A DNA stretch of 64,000 bases, from the NCBI GenBank assembly GCA_035939615.1, contig DASZFP010000022.1, forward strand, positions 1-64,000, written 5' to 3'. Below the pieces are notes generated by a model that saw only the letters and a program-made list of their open reading frames with translations, was not told the origin of the DNA and did not search any database. This DNA comes from VBCK01 sp035939615. Its GTDB lineage: Bacteria > Pseudomonadota > Gammaproteobacteria > Burkholderiales > Burkholderiaceae_F. The position numbers and the translations under genes were made by a program. This document shows positions 7,934 to 15,725 of this stretch, in pieces. Every line of letters begins with the position of its first letter. Position 1 is the first letter of the stretch.

Positions 7934-9658
7934 ATGCCTGCAGTCAATGAGTCCACGATCGTAGCGAGTTCGGATTCCCAATCGGATACGGCGCAGCCGA
8001 GGGCCGCCTCGCCTTTGGCCGACGCCCCGCGCCTTTCCATCGTGGTGCTGCCCTTCGAAGATCTGCGAGGCGATCCGCAGCACGAGTACTTCGTCGACGG
8101 CATCACGCAGAGCCTGACGACCGATCTGTCGCGGATACCGGATGTGTTCGTGATCGCCTGCAACACCGCCTTCACGTACAAAGGCAAGGCTGTCGACGTC
8201 AGGCAAATCGGGCACGAGCTGAGCGTGCGCTATGCGCTCGAAGGCAGCGTGCAGCGCGACGGTGACCGGCTGCGCGTCAATGTCCGGCTGGTGGACGCCG
8301 AGAGCGGCACTCAGCTCTGGGCCGAGCGCTTCGATCTGGACCGAGGCGAGCTGTTCGAGGTCCAGGACGAGATCGTCGCTCACCTGGCCCGAGCGATGGA
8401 CGCGCAGCTGACCGAGGCCGAAGCGCGGCGCGCCGAGCGCGTGCAGTCCGCAGATCTGAATGCACTCGATCTCGTCTTTCGCGGTTGGGCCGCCTTCAAC
8501 CGGGGGCACGATCCCACGACTCTGGTGCCGGCGGAGTGCATCTTCGAACAAGCCCTGCTGCTTGCCCCAAGCAATGTCCAGGCGCTGGTCGGGCTTGCCA
8601 GCGTAAAGTTCGTGTTGGCTACCGCGTACACGACGGACGACCGCGCAACCTATCTGACAGCGGCCGAGGCCGCGGCCACGAAGGCGTTGGCACTGGTGCC
8701 GAACGACGCTCGAGCGCATGGCGCGCTGGCGAGGGTCTACATGGCGACCAAACGGCCTGAACTGGGAATCTCCGAAGCCGAACATTCCATCACGCTCGAT
8801 CGAAACCTTGCTCCGTCTTACTCGGCCATCGCCTGGGCCAAGCCGATGCTGGGACGTGCCGAAGAGACCGAGGACCACATTGTGCAGGCGTTTCGTCTCA
8901 GTCCACGCGATACGTTTACCAGCGTTTGGTGCCGTGTCGCCGGTGAAGCGAAGCTCGGCCTGGGGCGCAGCGATGAGGCTGTGGTCTGGCTGCGCCGGGC
9001 GGTCGACGCCAATCCGATGTATGCGATGGCTCAATTCATTCTGGCTGCGGCTCTGGCGCAGCAAGGCAAGAACGCCGAAGCGCGGGCGGCCGCGGGGGCA
9101 GGTCTTACGATCCATCCGAGTTTCAGCCTGCGTCGATTTCGCGAAGCCTCCTACAGCGACCACCCGACCTACCTGGCCTACCGGGAGCATATCTATCGGG
9201 GCCTGCTCAAAGCGGGGGTGCCGTCGGACAAGGACGAATCGGTGCCGGCGCACACGGCGCCGCCGGTGCCGGACCTTGGTGCTCCGACCTCGCAGAGCGC
9301 GTGCTCGTTCGAGGACTTCGCCGCTGCGCTGAAGAACGCACTGCGCGACTACAGCCGCGTCGACCTGCTCACTGCCAATCCGTTGCTGCGCTCGCGCCTG
9401 ATGGCGGCGCGGGGGCACTCCCACGCCACCGGCTTGCAGGCGCTGCTCTCGGAGACCGTCGATACCTTGTTCGCGAGCCCGCGCGACGAGAAGCTGCGAC
9501 GCGTCATCGAATTGACCTATTTCCGCCCCGCGCCGAAGCAGGAGGCCGCGGCGGATCGGCTGGGCCTGTCCTTCAGCACATACCGGCGCCACCTGACGAC
9601 CGCGCTCGGCCGTCTGGCACGCTGGCTATGGGACCAGGAACGACGACGGCCGGCGTAG
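7934..9658 (+). CDS. TolB-N/TPR regulator with C-terminal HTH-like domain, copy 2
   Basis: 574-residue paralog of the preceding gene, same domain order: TolB-like domain (about 35-145), TPR-like region (170-400), short Pro/Ala linker, and C-terminal domain with YFRPAPKQEAAADRLGLSF before the predicted recognition helix. Divergence from copy 1 is concentrated in the first 30 residues and the linker before the C-terminal domain, while the TolB-like and HTH-like parts are nearly unchanged. The 77-bp gap suggests co-transcription with copy 1. The ATG at 7934 has no obvious Shine-Dalgarno sequence. Function inferred as for copy 1. Confidence 0.72.
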   Translation: MPAVNESTIVASSDSQSDTAQPRAASPLADAPRLSIVVLPFEDLRGDPQHEYFVDGITQSLTTDLSRIPDVFVIACNTAFTYKGKAVDVRQIGHELSVRYALEGSVQRDGDRLRVNVRLVDAESGTQLWAERFDLDRGELFEVQDEIVAHLARAMDAQLTEAEARRAERVQSADLNALDLVFRGWAAFNRGHDPTTLVPAECIFEQALLLAPSNVQALVGLASVKFVLATAYTTDDRATYLTAAEAAATKALALVPNDARAHGALARVYMATKRPELGISEAEHSITLDRNLAPSYSAIAWAKPMLGRAEETEDHIVQAFRLSPRDTFTSVWCRVAGEAKLGLGRSDEAVVWLRRAVDANPMYAMAQFILAAALAQQGKNAEARAAAGAGLTIHPSFSLRRFREASYSDHPTYLAYREHIYRGLLKAGVPSDKDESVPAHTAPPVPDLGAPTSQSACSFEDFAAALKNALRDYSRVDLLTANPLLRSRLMAARGHSHATGLQALLSETVDTLFASPRDEKLRRVIELTYFRPAPKQEAAADRLGLSFSTYRRHLTTALGRLARWLWDQERRRPA

Positions 9659-9815
9659 GCCGGATCGACTGTTCCGATTTAAACCAGGCCCGCGAAAGGC
9701 GCGCGAGCTCGGCAGCACCGGAGCCGACGTAGTGAGCCCCGACGAAGACGGGCGGCAGCAGCAGCACCAGTACGAACAACAGGTCGTCACGGTGACGGGC
9801 GCGATAAACGTTCAT
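9573..9815 (-). CDS. Possible small membrane protein
   Basis: 80-residue frame starting at ATG 9815 with GAGGT a few bases upstream. Residues about 11-31 form a hydrophobic stretch (LLFVLVLLLPPVFVGAHYVG) that could span the membrane once. The tail overlaps the 3' end of TPR copy 2 by 86 nt on the opposite strand, which argues against a fully functional gene of this length. No family recognised. It may be a remnant or a real small protein ending nearer the overlap. Confidence 0.28.
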   Translation of the reverse strand: MNVYRARHRDDLLFVLVLLLPPVFVGAHYVGSGAAELARLSRAWFKSEQSIRPTPAVVVPGPIASVPDGRARSSGGAGMC

Positions 9816-9851
9816 TTGAGACCTCGCAGGATCAGACTGACTCGAGGCGAA

Positions 9852-9906
9852 GAATGACCCAACGCGGTGCTCAGATGCGACCGCAAAAGCTGCTCGAGAT
9901 CCGCTC
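9852..9906 (+). repeat. Phased TGCTC element, copy C3
   Basis: Inverted relative to C1 and C2. TGCTC starts at 9868 and 9891 and CGCTC at 9902, giving the same 23- and 11-bp spacings. The GACCGCAAAA core between half-sites matches C1. By hand count its reverse complement agrees with C1 at 43 of 55 positions. About 250 nt upstream of the SDR gene. Confidence 0.7.
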
Positions 9907-9924
9907 ACGGGCGAGCGGCAGTTG

Positions 9925-9963
9925 ACGGCATCGGTTCACTCAAAAGATGCTCGAGATCCGCTC
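9925..9963 (+). repeat. Phased TGCTC element, partial copy C4
   Basis: Directly follows C3 with a 57-bp offset. The second (TGCTC at 9948) and third (CGCTC at 9959) half-sites are intact at 11-bp spacing and share GCTCGAGATCCGCTCA with C3, as well as CAAAAG just before. The first half-site is not recognisable, so this is a decayed or partial unit. Confidence 0.6.
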
Positions 9964-10152
9964 AGGCCGGCGGCAGCGTCGCGAAAGGGCCTCGCAGGTA
10001 AGGCTCCGGACCGGTGCCCGCGAGTGCAGACCGAGCAGAGATCGAGTTGCCATTGGTCTGTCAAGTGGGCAGCCGACTGCCCGATCATGGTCTGCATCAA
10101 GCGCACCGATCGCGATGCGCTTCAGTGAACGCTCAGTGGTGACGGAGCCAAG

Positions 10153-10872
10153 ATGCAGAAAACCTGGTTTATCACGGGCGCCAGCCGGGGGCTCGGTGCA
10201 CAAATAGCCAAGACCGCTATTCGGGCCGGGGATCGGGTCGTCGCTACGGCCCGACGGCGAGAGGCTGTCATCGAGGGCCTCGGCCCGGACAGCAATCAGC
10301 TTTTGAGCGTGGGCCTCGATGTCGTCGACGGCGGTCAGGCCAGAGCGGCGGTGCGAACCGCCCTGGCGCGATTTGGCACGATCGATGTACTGGTGAACAA
10401 CGCACGTTGCGGCTGTCTGGGATTCTTCGAAGAAAATGCGATCCAGGACACCCAGGCCCAGTTCACGACCAATCTGTTCGGTGTCTTCAACCTCACCTGG
10501 GCGGTGCTGCCGACGTTGCGCTTCGCTCGCACCGGGCGGATCTTCAACATTTCCTCGTTTGGCGGCGTCCCCGGCGCGGAACTGGGCCCGCTCTACAGCG
10601 CCGGCAAGTTCGCGCTCGAATGCTTCTCGCAGTGCCTGTCGAAGGAGATCGCACGGTTCGGACTTTCGGTGACCATCGTCGAGCCCGGTCGCGAACAGCG
10701 CAATGGTCACCACCCGGTCGCTGATGCCAGGCTTGCGCAGGCGATCGCGAATCTGGTCGACGAGGCCGAGCCACCGACCCGCTTTTTCGCCGGATCGGTT
10801 GGCCTCGATCCGGAACAGGTGAGGCTGGCTGATGCCCAGGCCGAGCTCGCAGTTGGCGCCGGCTTTCCGTGA
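10153..10872 (+). CDS. Short-chain dehydrogenase/reductase, probably internally deleted
   Basis: 239-residue Rossmann-fold SDR of the classical type: TGASRGLG nucleotide-binding motif at 8-15, ISSFGG with the catalytic Ser, and YSAGK with catalytic Tyr and Lys. Two oddities. The structural NNAG motif reads NNARCG. After VTIVEPG the protein jumps directly to a C-terminal ADARLAQAIANLV segment, omitting the roughly 40 residues that normally form the substrate lid, in frame. GGAG lies five bases before ATG 10153. It reads in the same frame as the following TPR copy, separated by one TGA and five codons. Probably inactive or altered. Confidence 0.68.
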   Translation: MQKTWFITGASRGLGAQIAKTAIRAGDRVVATARRREAVIEGLGPDSNQLLSVGLDVVDGGQARAAVRTALARFGTIDVLVNNARCGCLGFFEENAIQDTQAQFTTNLFGVFNLTWAVLPTLRFARTGRIFNISSFGGVPGAELGPLYSAGKFALECFSQCLSKEIARFGLSVTIVEPGREQRNGHHPVADARLAQAIANLVDEAEPPTRFFAGSVGLDPEQVRLADAQAELAVGAGFP

Positions 10873-10887
10873 GCGACGGCCCCGCCC

Positions 10888-12531
10888 GTGGTCGATGCCC
10901 CGCGCCTTTCCATCGTGGTGTTGCCCTTCGTCGACGTGCGCGGACTTGCCGAGCACGAGTACTTCGTCGACGGTATCACCGAGAGCCTGACGACTGATCT
11001 GTCGCGGATTCCGGACGCGTTCGTGATTGCCTGCAACACCGCCTTCACCTACAAAGGCAAGGCGGTGGACGTCAAGCAGGTTGGGCGCGAGCTGGGCGTG
11101 CGTTACGCGCTCGAAGGCAGCGTCCAGTACGGCGAGCGCCAGCTCCGAGTCAACGTCCGACTGGTGGACAGCGAGACTGGGACCCAGGTCTGGGCCGAAC
11201 GCTTCGATCTGAGCTGCGCGGAGCTGTTCGAAATGCAGGACACGATCGTCGCTCACCTGGCCCGGGCGATGGACGCACAGCTGACGGAGGCCGAAGCACG
11301 GCGCGCGGAGCGCGTGCAGTCAACAGATCCGGATGCGCTCGACCTCGTGTTGCGCGGCTGGGCCGCTCTGAACCGGGGCCACGATCCGGCGAATCTGCTG
11401 CTGGCCGAGCGCTTCTTCGAAGAAGCCCTGGCGCTCGCACCGAACGATGTCAAGGCGCTCATCGGCCTGGCCAGCGTCAAGTTCTTGTTTGCGGCCACCT
11501 ACACCACGGACGACCGGGCGACCTGTCTGATCGTAGCCGAGGCGGCCGCCATGAAGGCGCTGGCGCTGGCGCCCAACAACGCTCGCGCGCACGGCGCCTT
11601 GGCGAGGGTTTACATGGCCACCCAGCGGGCCGCCATGGGCATCGCGCAGGCCGAGCATTCCATCGCGCTCGATCGAAACCTGGCCCCTTCTTACTCGGCC
11701 ATCGGTTGGGCCAAGCCAATGCTGGGACGCGCGGAAGAAACCGAGGGCCACATTGTCCAGGCGTTTCGTCTAAGCCCGCGCGATACGCTCACCAGCGTCT
11801 GGTGCCGTGTTGCGGGCGAAGCGAAGCTCGCTCTGGGGCGCGACGATGAGGCGGTCGCCTGGCTGCGCCGCGCGGTCGAGGCCAATCGAATGTATTCGAT
11901 GGGCCAGTTCACCCTTGCCGCGGCCCTGGCACATCAAGGCAAGACCGCCGAGGCGCGCCAGGCGGCGGCCGAGGGCCTTGCATCCAATCCCACCTTCACC
12001 GTCCGCCGTTACCGCGATGGCGCATCCAGCGACGACCCGACCTACCTGGCCGGCCGTCGGTATATCTACGAGGGCATGCTCAAGGCGGGATTGCCCGCGG
12101 ACATCGATGAGTCGGCGCGGGCCAGGACGGCCGTACCGCTGCTGACCTTCAGCTCGCCGTCCGCCCCGACCGCGTGGTCGTTCCCGGAGTTCACGGCAGC
12201 GCTGAAGGGCGCGTTGCGCAATTACAGCCGGCTCGACCTGCTCGCCGGCAGTCCGCTGCTGCGCTCGCGGCTGATGGCCACGCGCGGCCGCGCCGATGCG
12301 GCCAACTTGCAGGCGCTGCTGTCCGAGACGGTCGACACCCTGTTCGCGAGCCCACGCGACGAGAAGCTGCGGCGCGTGATCGAACTCACCTATTTCCGCC
12401 CCGCGCCGAAGCAGGAGGCCGCGGCGGACCGGCTCGGCCTGTCCTTCGGCACCTATCGACGCTGCCTGACGACCGCGCTCAGGCGCCTGTCACGGTGGCT
12501 TTGGGATCAGGAAAAGGGGAACGCTGGATGA
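10888..12531 (+). CDS. TolB-N/TPR regulator with C-terminal HTH-like domain, copy 3
   Basis: 547-residue third paralog with TolB-like domain at the very N-terminus, TPR-like middle, and C-terminal domain with YFRPAPKQEAAADRLGLSF. It lacks the 30-40 residue N-terminal tail of copies 1 and 2. The first usable start is GTG 10888, without a Shine-Dalgarno sequence, 15 nt after the SDR stop. Codons just before it (Ala-Thr-Ala-Pro-Pro) still align with the Ala-Thr-Ala preceding the conserved block in copy 1, so homology extends upstream of the start and the original 5' end was probably lost when the SDR gene was joined here. Expression may depend on coupling to the SDR gene. Confidence 0.68.
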   Translation: MVDAPRLSIVVLPFVDVRGLAEHEYFVDGITESLTTDLSRIPDAFVIACNTAFTYKGKAVDVKQVGRELGVRYALEGSVQYGERQLRVNVRLVDSETGTQVWAERFDLSCAELFEMQDTIVAHLARAMDAQLTEAEARRAERVQSTDPDALDLVLRGWAALNRGHDPANLLLAERFFEEALALAPNDVKALIGLASVKFLFAATYTTDDRATCLIVAEAAAMKALALAPNNARAHGALARVYMATQRAAMGIAQAEHSIALDRNLAPSYSAIGWAKPMLGRAEETEGHIVQAFRLSPRDTLTSVWCRVAGEAKLALGRDDEAVAWLRRAVEANRMYSMGQFTLAAALAHQGKTAEARQAAAEGLASNPTFTVRRYRDGASSDDPTYLAGRRYIYEGMLKAGLPADIDESARARTAVPLLTFSSPSAPTAWSFPEFTAALKGALRNYSRLDLLAGSPLLRSRLMATRGRADAANLQALLSETVDTLFASPRDEKLRRVIELTYFRPAPKQEAAADRLGLSFGTYRRCLTTALRRLSRWLWDQEKGNAG

Positions 12532-12540
12532 ACGCGGACC

Positions 12541-12595
12541 AAGCAAAGATCGAGCACGTTTTGCGCTCAAATCTGAGCAATCCATTGGGCCATGC
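12541..12595 (-). repeat. Phased TGCTC element, copy C2
   Basis: 55-bp element beginning 10 nt after the stop of TPR copy 3 and ending 45 nt before the cytochrome c gene. Half-sites on the plus strand at 12541 (AAGCA), 12552 and 12575 (GAGCA), spacings 11 and 23. Matches C1 at 46 of 55 positions. The inner half contains GCTCA-N4-TGAGC on the minus strand, a small palindrome. Confidence 0.7.
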
Positions 12596-12639
12596 TGCGC
12601 CCGGAACACGTCGCAACTGCAACCAAAGGAGAGCACAGC

Positions 12640-13317
12640 ATGAACCGACGCTACGTTGCCAGACGGGCGAAGCTTCCGCTGCCCCTCGTCATCGCGGCAG
12701 CCATCCTGGCTGCACTGGTGCACGTCAGGGCCGAGGCCGACGATTCTGAATCGGGTGACCCGAGAATCCAGCGGGGCCTTCAGGCGGCACCGGTGCCGTT
12801 GAACCTTCAGGGCAGGGAGGTCTCAATGGTCGGTCTGGGAAGCTATCTGGTCAATGTCGCCGCCGCTTGCAACGATTGTCACAGCGCCGGCCCGGCAACG
12901 CAGTACGCGGCCGGCGGAAATCCGTTCTTCGGCCAGCCGAAGATCGTAAACCAGGCAACCTACCTGGGCGGCGGCCTTGACTTCGGCCCCCTGGTCCCGG
13001 CAGGTACTCACATCGTCTCGCGCAACTTGACGCCCGACAAGACCGGCCGGCCCGAGGGAGGGCGCACCCTGGCGGAATTTGTCCACATCCTGGTGACCGG
13101 TGAGGACCTGGATCATCTGCATCCGCCATGCTCGGCGAACGTAACGCAGAATTGCCTTCCCCCGCCGTTCGATGGCAATCTTCTTCAGATCATGCCCTGG
13201 CCGGCGTTTCAGCGCATGACGATGCACGACATGGAAGCCATTTACGAGTATTTAAGCGCCATCCCCTGCATCGCGGGTCCTCCGGCCCCGAGCATATTGC
13301 ACAACGATTGCCCCTGA
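12640..13317 (+). CDS. Exported c-type cytochrome, monoheme
   Basis: 225-residue protein with an N-terminal signal peptide (twin basic start, hydrophobic 12-28, cleavage near VRAEA) and one covalent heme motif CNDCH at 77-81. Met residues in the C-terminal half (for example LLQIMPW) could provide the distal ligand. Two further Cys pairs in the C-terminal half (PPCSANVTQNC, and CI...DC near the end) may form disulfides. It should act in the periplasm as an electron-transfer protein; no partner dehydrogenase is adjacent. The start at 12640 is supported by AAAGGAGAG just upstream. Transcribed after TPR copy 3 with a repeat element between them. Confidence 0.88.
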   Translation: MNRRYVARRAKLPLPLVIAAAILAALVHVRAEADDSESGDPRIQRGLQAAPVPLNLQGREVSMVGLGSYLVNVAAACNDCHSAGPATQYAAGGNPFFGQPKIVNQATYLGGGLDFGPLVPAGTHIVSRNLTPDKTGRPEGGRTLAEFVHILVTGEDLDHLHPPCSANVTQNCLPPPFDGNLLQIMPWPAFQRMTMHDMEAIYEYLSAIPCIAGPPAPSILHNDCP

Positions 13318-13336
13318 GCGCTCGATCAGGATCTCG

Positions 13337-14086
13337 CTACTGACCCTTCGCGGGAGCGCCCGGAACGACCGCCGCCACGCCGTCCGGGTTGATGTTGAAC
13401 GCGATAAAGGTCAAGGGCATGTCACCCGGATTTCCCCACTGATGCACCAGACCGAACGGTTCGTAGATCAGGGAACCCGGAGGCTTTGCGTCCGACTTGT
13501 CTTCGACCGTGTTCAGGCCTGTTCCGGAGATGATGTAGTAGAGCGCCGCGCCGGATCGATGGTGCGGCGCGTTCGATGGCATCTGCGCCGGAAATGTGAC
13601 ACGCGTCAAGGTGAGGTCATAGACGCCGGGTTTCAGCGCGGGAAGGGGCGCGGCGGTTCGATACAGCTCCTTCACCACAGCGGGCGGCGCTTCGAGCGGT
13701 TTATCGAGATCCGCGCCTGGCGCGAGCAGGAAGTGCAGCAACGTGGAAGGTGCGCCGTTGCCCGCCTTCAAGGTCGCTGCGCTGCCGCTGGCGATGTACA
13801 GCCCCTCGCCCGGGCCCAGTGTCTTGACCTCGCCGCCGACCGAGACCTCGGTCGACCCCGATAGCTGGTAGACGATCCCGTTGGTGGGCGAAACGCGGCT
13901 GCTCGCCCCCGAGGCCAGGGTGACGCTGACGGCCTTGAAGTGCAGCGGTTTATCCACCACCGTTGGCAGCTTGGTGGAGGCCACGACCGTTCGAGTAATG
14001 GCCGGTGCAGCCGGTGGGGTCTGTCCCGTGGCCGGGCCCAGTGCCGCCGCGCAAGCCAGGAAACTTCCGATGATCGAGAATCGCAT
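13337..14086 (-). CDS. Secreted bicupin-domain protein
   Basis: 249-residue protein with a signal peptide (cleavage near ATGQT, residue 21) and two cupin-like beta-barrel repeats: first about 45-120 (SGSTEVSVGGEVKTLGPGEG), second about 145-240 (ALYYIISGTGL to GLVHQWGNPGDMPLTFIAF). The second retains the cupin-type HHRSG and a C-terminal His, compatible with metal binding; the first lacks obvious histidines. GGAGG precedes the ATG. Periplasmic or secreted; substrate unknown. It converges with the cytochrome gene across 19 nt and lies downstream of the NmrA-like gene's promoter side on the same strand order. Confidence 0.75.
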   Translation of the reverse strand: MRFSIIGSFLACAAALGPATGQTPPAAPAITRTVVASTKLPTVVDKPLHFKAVSVTLASGASSRVSPTNGIVYQLSGSTEVSVGGEVKTLGPGEGLYIASGSAATLKAGNGAPSTLLHFLLAPGADLDKPLEAPPAVVKELYRTAAPLPALKPGVYDLTLTRVTFPAQMPSNAPHHRSGAALYYIISGTGLNTVEDKSDAKPPGSLIYEPFGLVHQWGNPGDMPLTFIAFNINPDGVAAVVPGAPAKGQ

Positions 14087-14109
14087 GTGCCCTCCTCAGG
14101 CGCAGCCGC

Positions 14110-15048
14110 CTAGTTAATGCGCATCGCCGCCGGGTACGCCAACGCCGTTGTCCGGATACCTTCGGCGTACGCGGTGGGTTGAAAACCGAAAGCCATCGAG
14201 AACTTGGTCGAATCGAACAGGTACTCCGAATCGCTCTGGTAGAGCATCTCGTAGATCTCTCGGACGTCGGAATTGAAGAAGCCGGCAATCTTGATCATCG
14301 GCCGGCCGAGCACGCGATACCGGGGCTCGGCTCCAAACTCCCTGGCAGCCATCCTGATGAAATCCTTTCCGGTCGGCGGATTCGATGCCGTCGGGACATG
14401 CCAGGTCTGATTCCAGGCCGAGTCGGAATGAGCCAGCAAGGCGAGAGACTTGCCGGCATCCGGCGTATAGGTGAACGAGTGTGGCACGGAATCGTCGACG
14501 AGCCAGGAGGGCGTCGCACGCTTGGCGAGTTTGTCGAACACCAGGACGCTGGCGACGCTGGTTGCGGCACCGGGGCCGTAAAAGTCCGCCGATCGCGCGA
14601 TCATCGCCGTCAGCGTGCCGGCTTTGAACTCGTTGATCAGCATGGTGGCAATCCGAGCGCGGATCTCGCCCTTGCTGCTGCACGGATTGAAGGGGGTCTG
14701 CTCGGTCATGGGGCCGCTCACTTTTCCGTACATGTAGACGTTGTCAAAGAAGATCAATTTTGCGCCCGCCCGCTTGCAGGCCTCGATGGCGTTGCTCATG
14801 ATGGGAGGCCACAACTCGCGCCAGAGTCGAACATCGTATTTCAGGCCGACCAGCAGGTACACGACGGCCGAACCGGAAACGGCGCGCATCGTCTGATCGA
14901 GGTTCGACAGGTCTGCGCGCACCGCTTCGGCGGCGCCCTGAACCAGCCTGGCATCTCGACTGACCAGGCGCACGGGTTGCCCCGTGTGGGCCAGCTCCTT
15001 GAGCAACTCCGTGCCGATGACGCCGCCGGCCCCCAGTATCGTGTGCAT
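14110..15048 (-). CDS. NAD(P)-dependent epimerase/NmrA-like oxidoreductase
   Basis: 312-residue Rossmann protein of the atypical/extended SDR superfamily. GAGGVIG at 6-12 is the dinucleotide-binding loop. YMYGK (Tyr-x3-Lys-like) lies around residue 119, and SADFYGPGA is typical of epimerase-like members. Cytoplasmic. Start ATG 15048 is preferred because the glycine motif begins at residue 6 and GGGAGAGG precedes it; the longer open frame to 15210 has no homology. 23 nt upstream of the bicupin on the same strand, so the two are probably co-transcribed. Substrate unknown. Confidence 0.8.
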   Translation of the reverse strand: MHTILGAGGVIGTELLKELAHTGQPVRLVSRDARLVQGAAEAVRADLSNLDQTMRAVSGSAVVYLLVGLKYDVRLWRELWPPIMSNAIEACKRAGAKLIFFDNVYMYGKVSGPMTEQTPFNPCSSKGEIRARIATMLINEFKAGTLTAMIARSADFYGPGAATSVASVLVFDKLAKRATPSWLVDDSVPHSFTYTPDAGKSLALLAHSDSAWNQTWHVPTASNPPTGKDFIRMAAREFGAEPRYRVLGRPMIKIAGFFNSDVREIYEMLYQSDSEYLFDSTKFSMAFGFQPTAYAEGIRTTALAYPAAMRIN

Positions 15049-15066
15049 ACAGCCTCTCCCTGTCGG

Positions 15067-15132
15067 CGCTTCGCCCACCTCGCGAAGCGGATCGCTTTCA
15101 ACGCGGCCGCAGCCTGATGCCCGCAATATAAT
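15067..15132 (+). promoter_or_regulatory. Inverted repeat and TATAAT box in a divergent intergenic region
   Basis: Between the oxidoreductase and the membrane protein lie an 8-bp perfect inverted repeat, CGCTTCGC (15067-15074) and GCGAAGCG (15082-15089) with a 7-nt loop, and a perfect -10 hexamer TATAAT at 15127-15132, unusual in such GC-rich DNA. No good -35 is seen at 17 bp. The hexamer is 26 nt before the start at 15159. The repeat could be an operator; this is inference. Confidence 0.35.
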
Positions 15133-15158
15133 GCGGCGGCGCAGGCGAGGACTCATCC

Positions 15159-15725
15159 ATGGAATGGGAAAGATGGCCCCTGTACGTTCAGAGACGCTAT
15201 GCGCTGGCAAAAGCGCACCTGAGGAATCCGGGTAGCGTCTGTTGCGAGCCCCTGGGCGAACACGAGAGCGTCGAGGCCAGGGAAGTGGTGGATTGGATCT
15301 ACGGGGTGCTTTCGATACTTGACGCGAAGGCGTCCACGTTGATGAGGCTCGACGGCGTATTGATCGCCGCCGCCGCCTTTCTGCTGGGGCTTTTTGGTCG
15401 ACCCGAATCGATTTTATCGACGACCCGGCCGGATGCCATACTCGTGATCCTGGCGGCCTGCCTGTCGGCGCTTTCGCTTTTTCTGTGCCTGTTCGTGGCG
15501 AATATCAGCTGGGGCTTCCTCGGCAGGGTGACGAAGAACCGCGGCAACCGGACCTTCGAATTTGCCCGCGAGATTCAGTCGCTGGACCGGGCGATGAGGT
15601 TCCGGCAGACCGTGTATCAGCTGGCCTGGCTGGTGTCGCTGATCGCTTCGATCGGATTTTTTCTGGAGTTCCTGATGCAAGCGCGGCACGTCGTCGGCTT
15701 CGTTTTTTCGAGCGCGACCCAATGA
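15159..15725 (+). CDS. Three-helix membrane protein resembling Pycsar TM effectors (DUF5706-like)
   Basis: 188-residue inner-membrane protein. An amphipathic N-terminal region leads into a helix with DAKAS at 55-59, followed by two membrane helices (about 63-79 and 90-112), a charged cytoplasmic segment (RTFEFAREIQSLDRAMRFRQ) and a third membrane helix near 151-173. This order, with D-x-K-A-S just before the first helix and a basic helix before the last, is what I know of DUF5706 proteins, which include the membrane effectors of Pycsar anti-phage systems. No pyrimidine cyclase gene is present. GAGGA precedes the ATG. The stop overlaps the next start (ATGA). The family match is by eye. Confidence 0.5.
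   Translation: MEWERWPLYVQRRYALAKAHLRNPGSVCCEPLGEHESVEAREVVDWIYGVLSILDAKASTLMRLDGVLIAAAAFLLGLFGRPESILSTTRPDAILVILAACLSALSLFLCLFVANISWGFLGRVTKNRGNRTFEFAREIQSLDRAMRFRQTVYQLAWLVSLIASIGFFLEFLMQARHVVGFVFSSATQ

Larger units (their letters stand above)
9659..10152. other. Non-coding island with inverted TGCTC elements
   Basis: 494 bases between TPR copy 2 and the SDR gene with no convincing plus-strand gene. It holds the possible minus-strand small membrane ORF, full element copy C3 and partial copy C4 in tandem (half-sites offset by 57 bp), and a short GGGCAG/CTGCCC inverted repeat at 10067-10082. No clear -35/-10 pair. Confidence 0.6.

Noticed and set aside
7895..9592. 565-codon minus-strand frame opposite TPR copy 2
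   Set aside because: Shadow of a strongly conserved paralog; a similar shadow appears opposite copy 1, and the translation has no recognisable domain.
2739..12595. TGCTC elements as integron attC sites or a CRISPR array
   Set aside because: No attC core sites, no integrase, copies are far apart and in both orientations, and there are no regular spacers.
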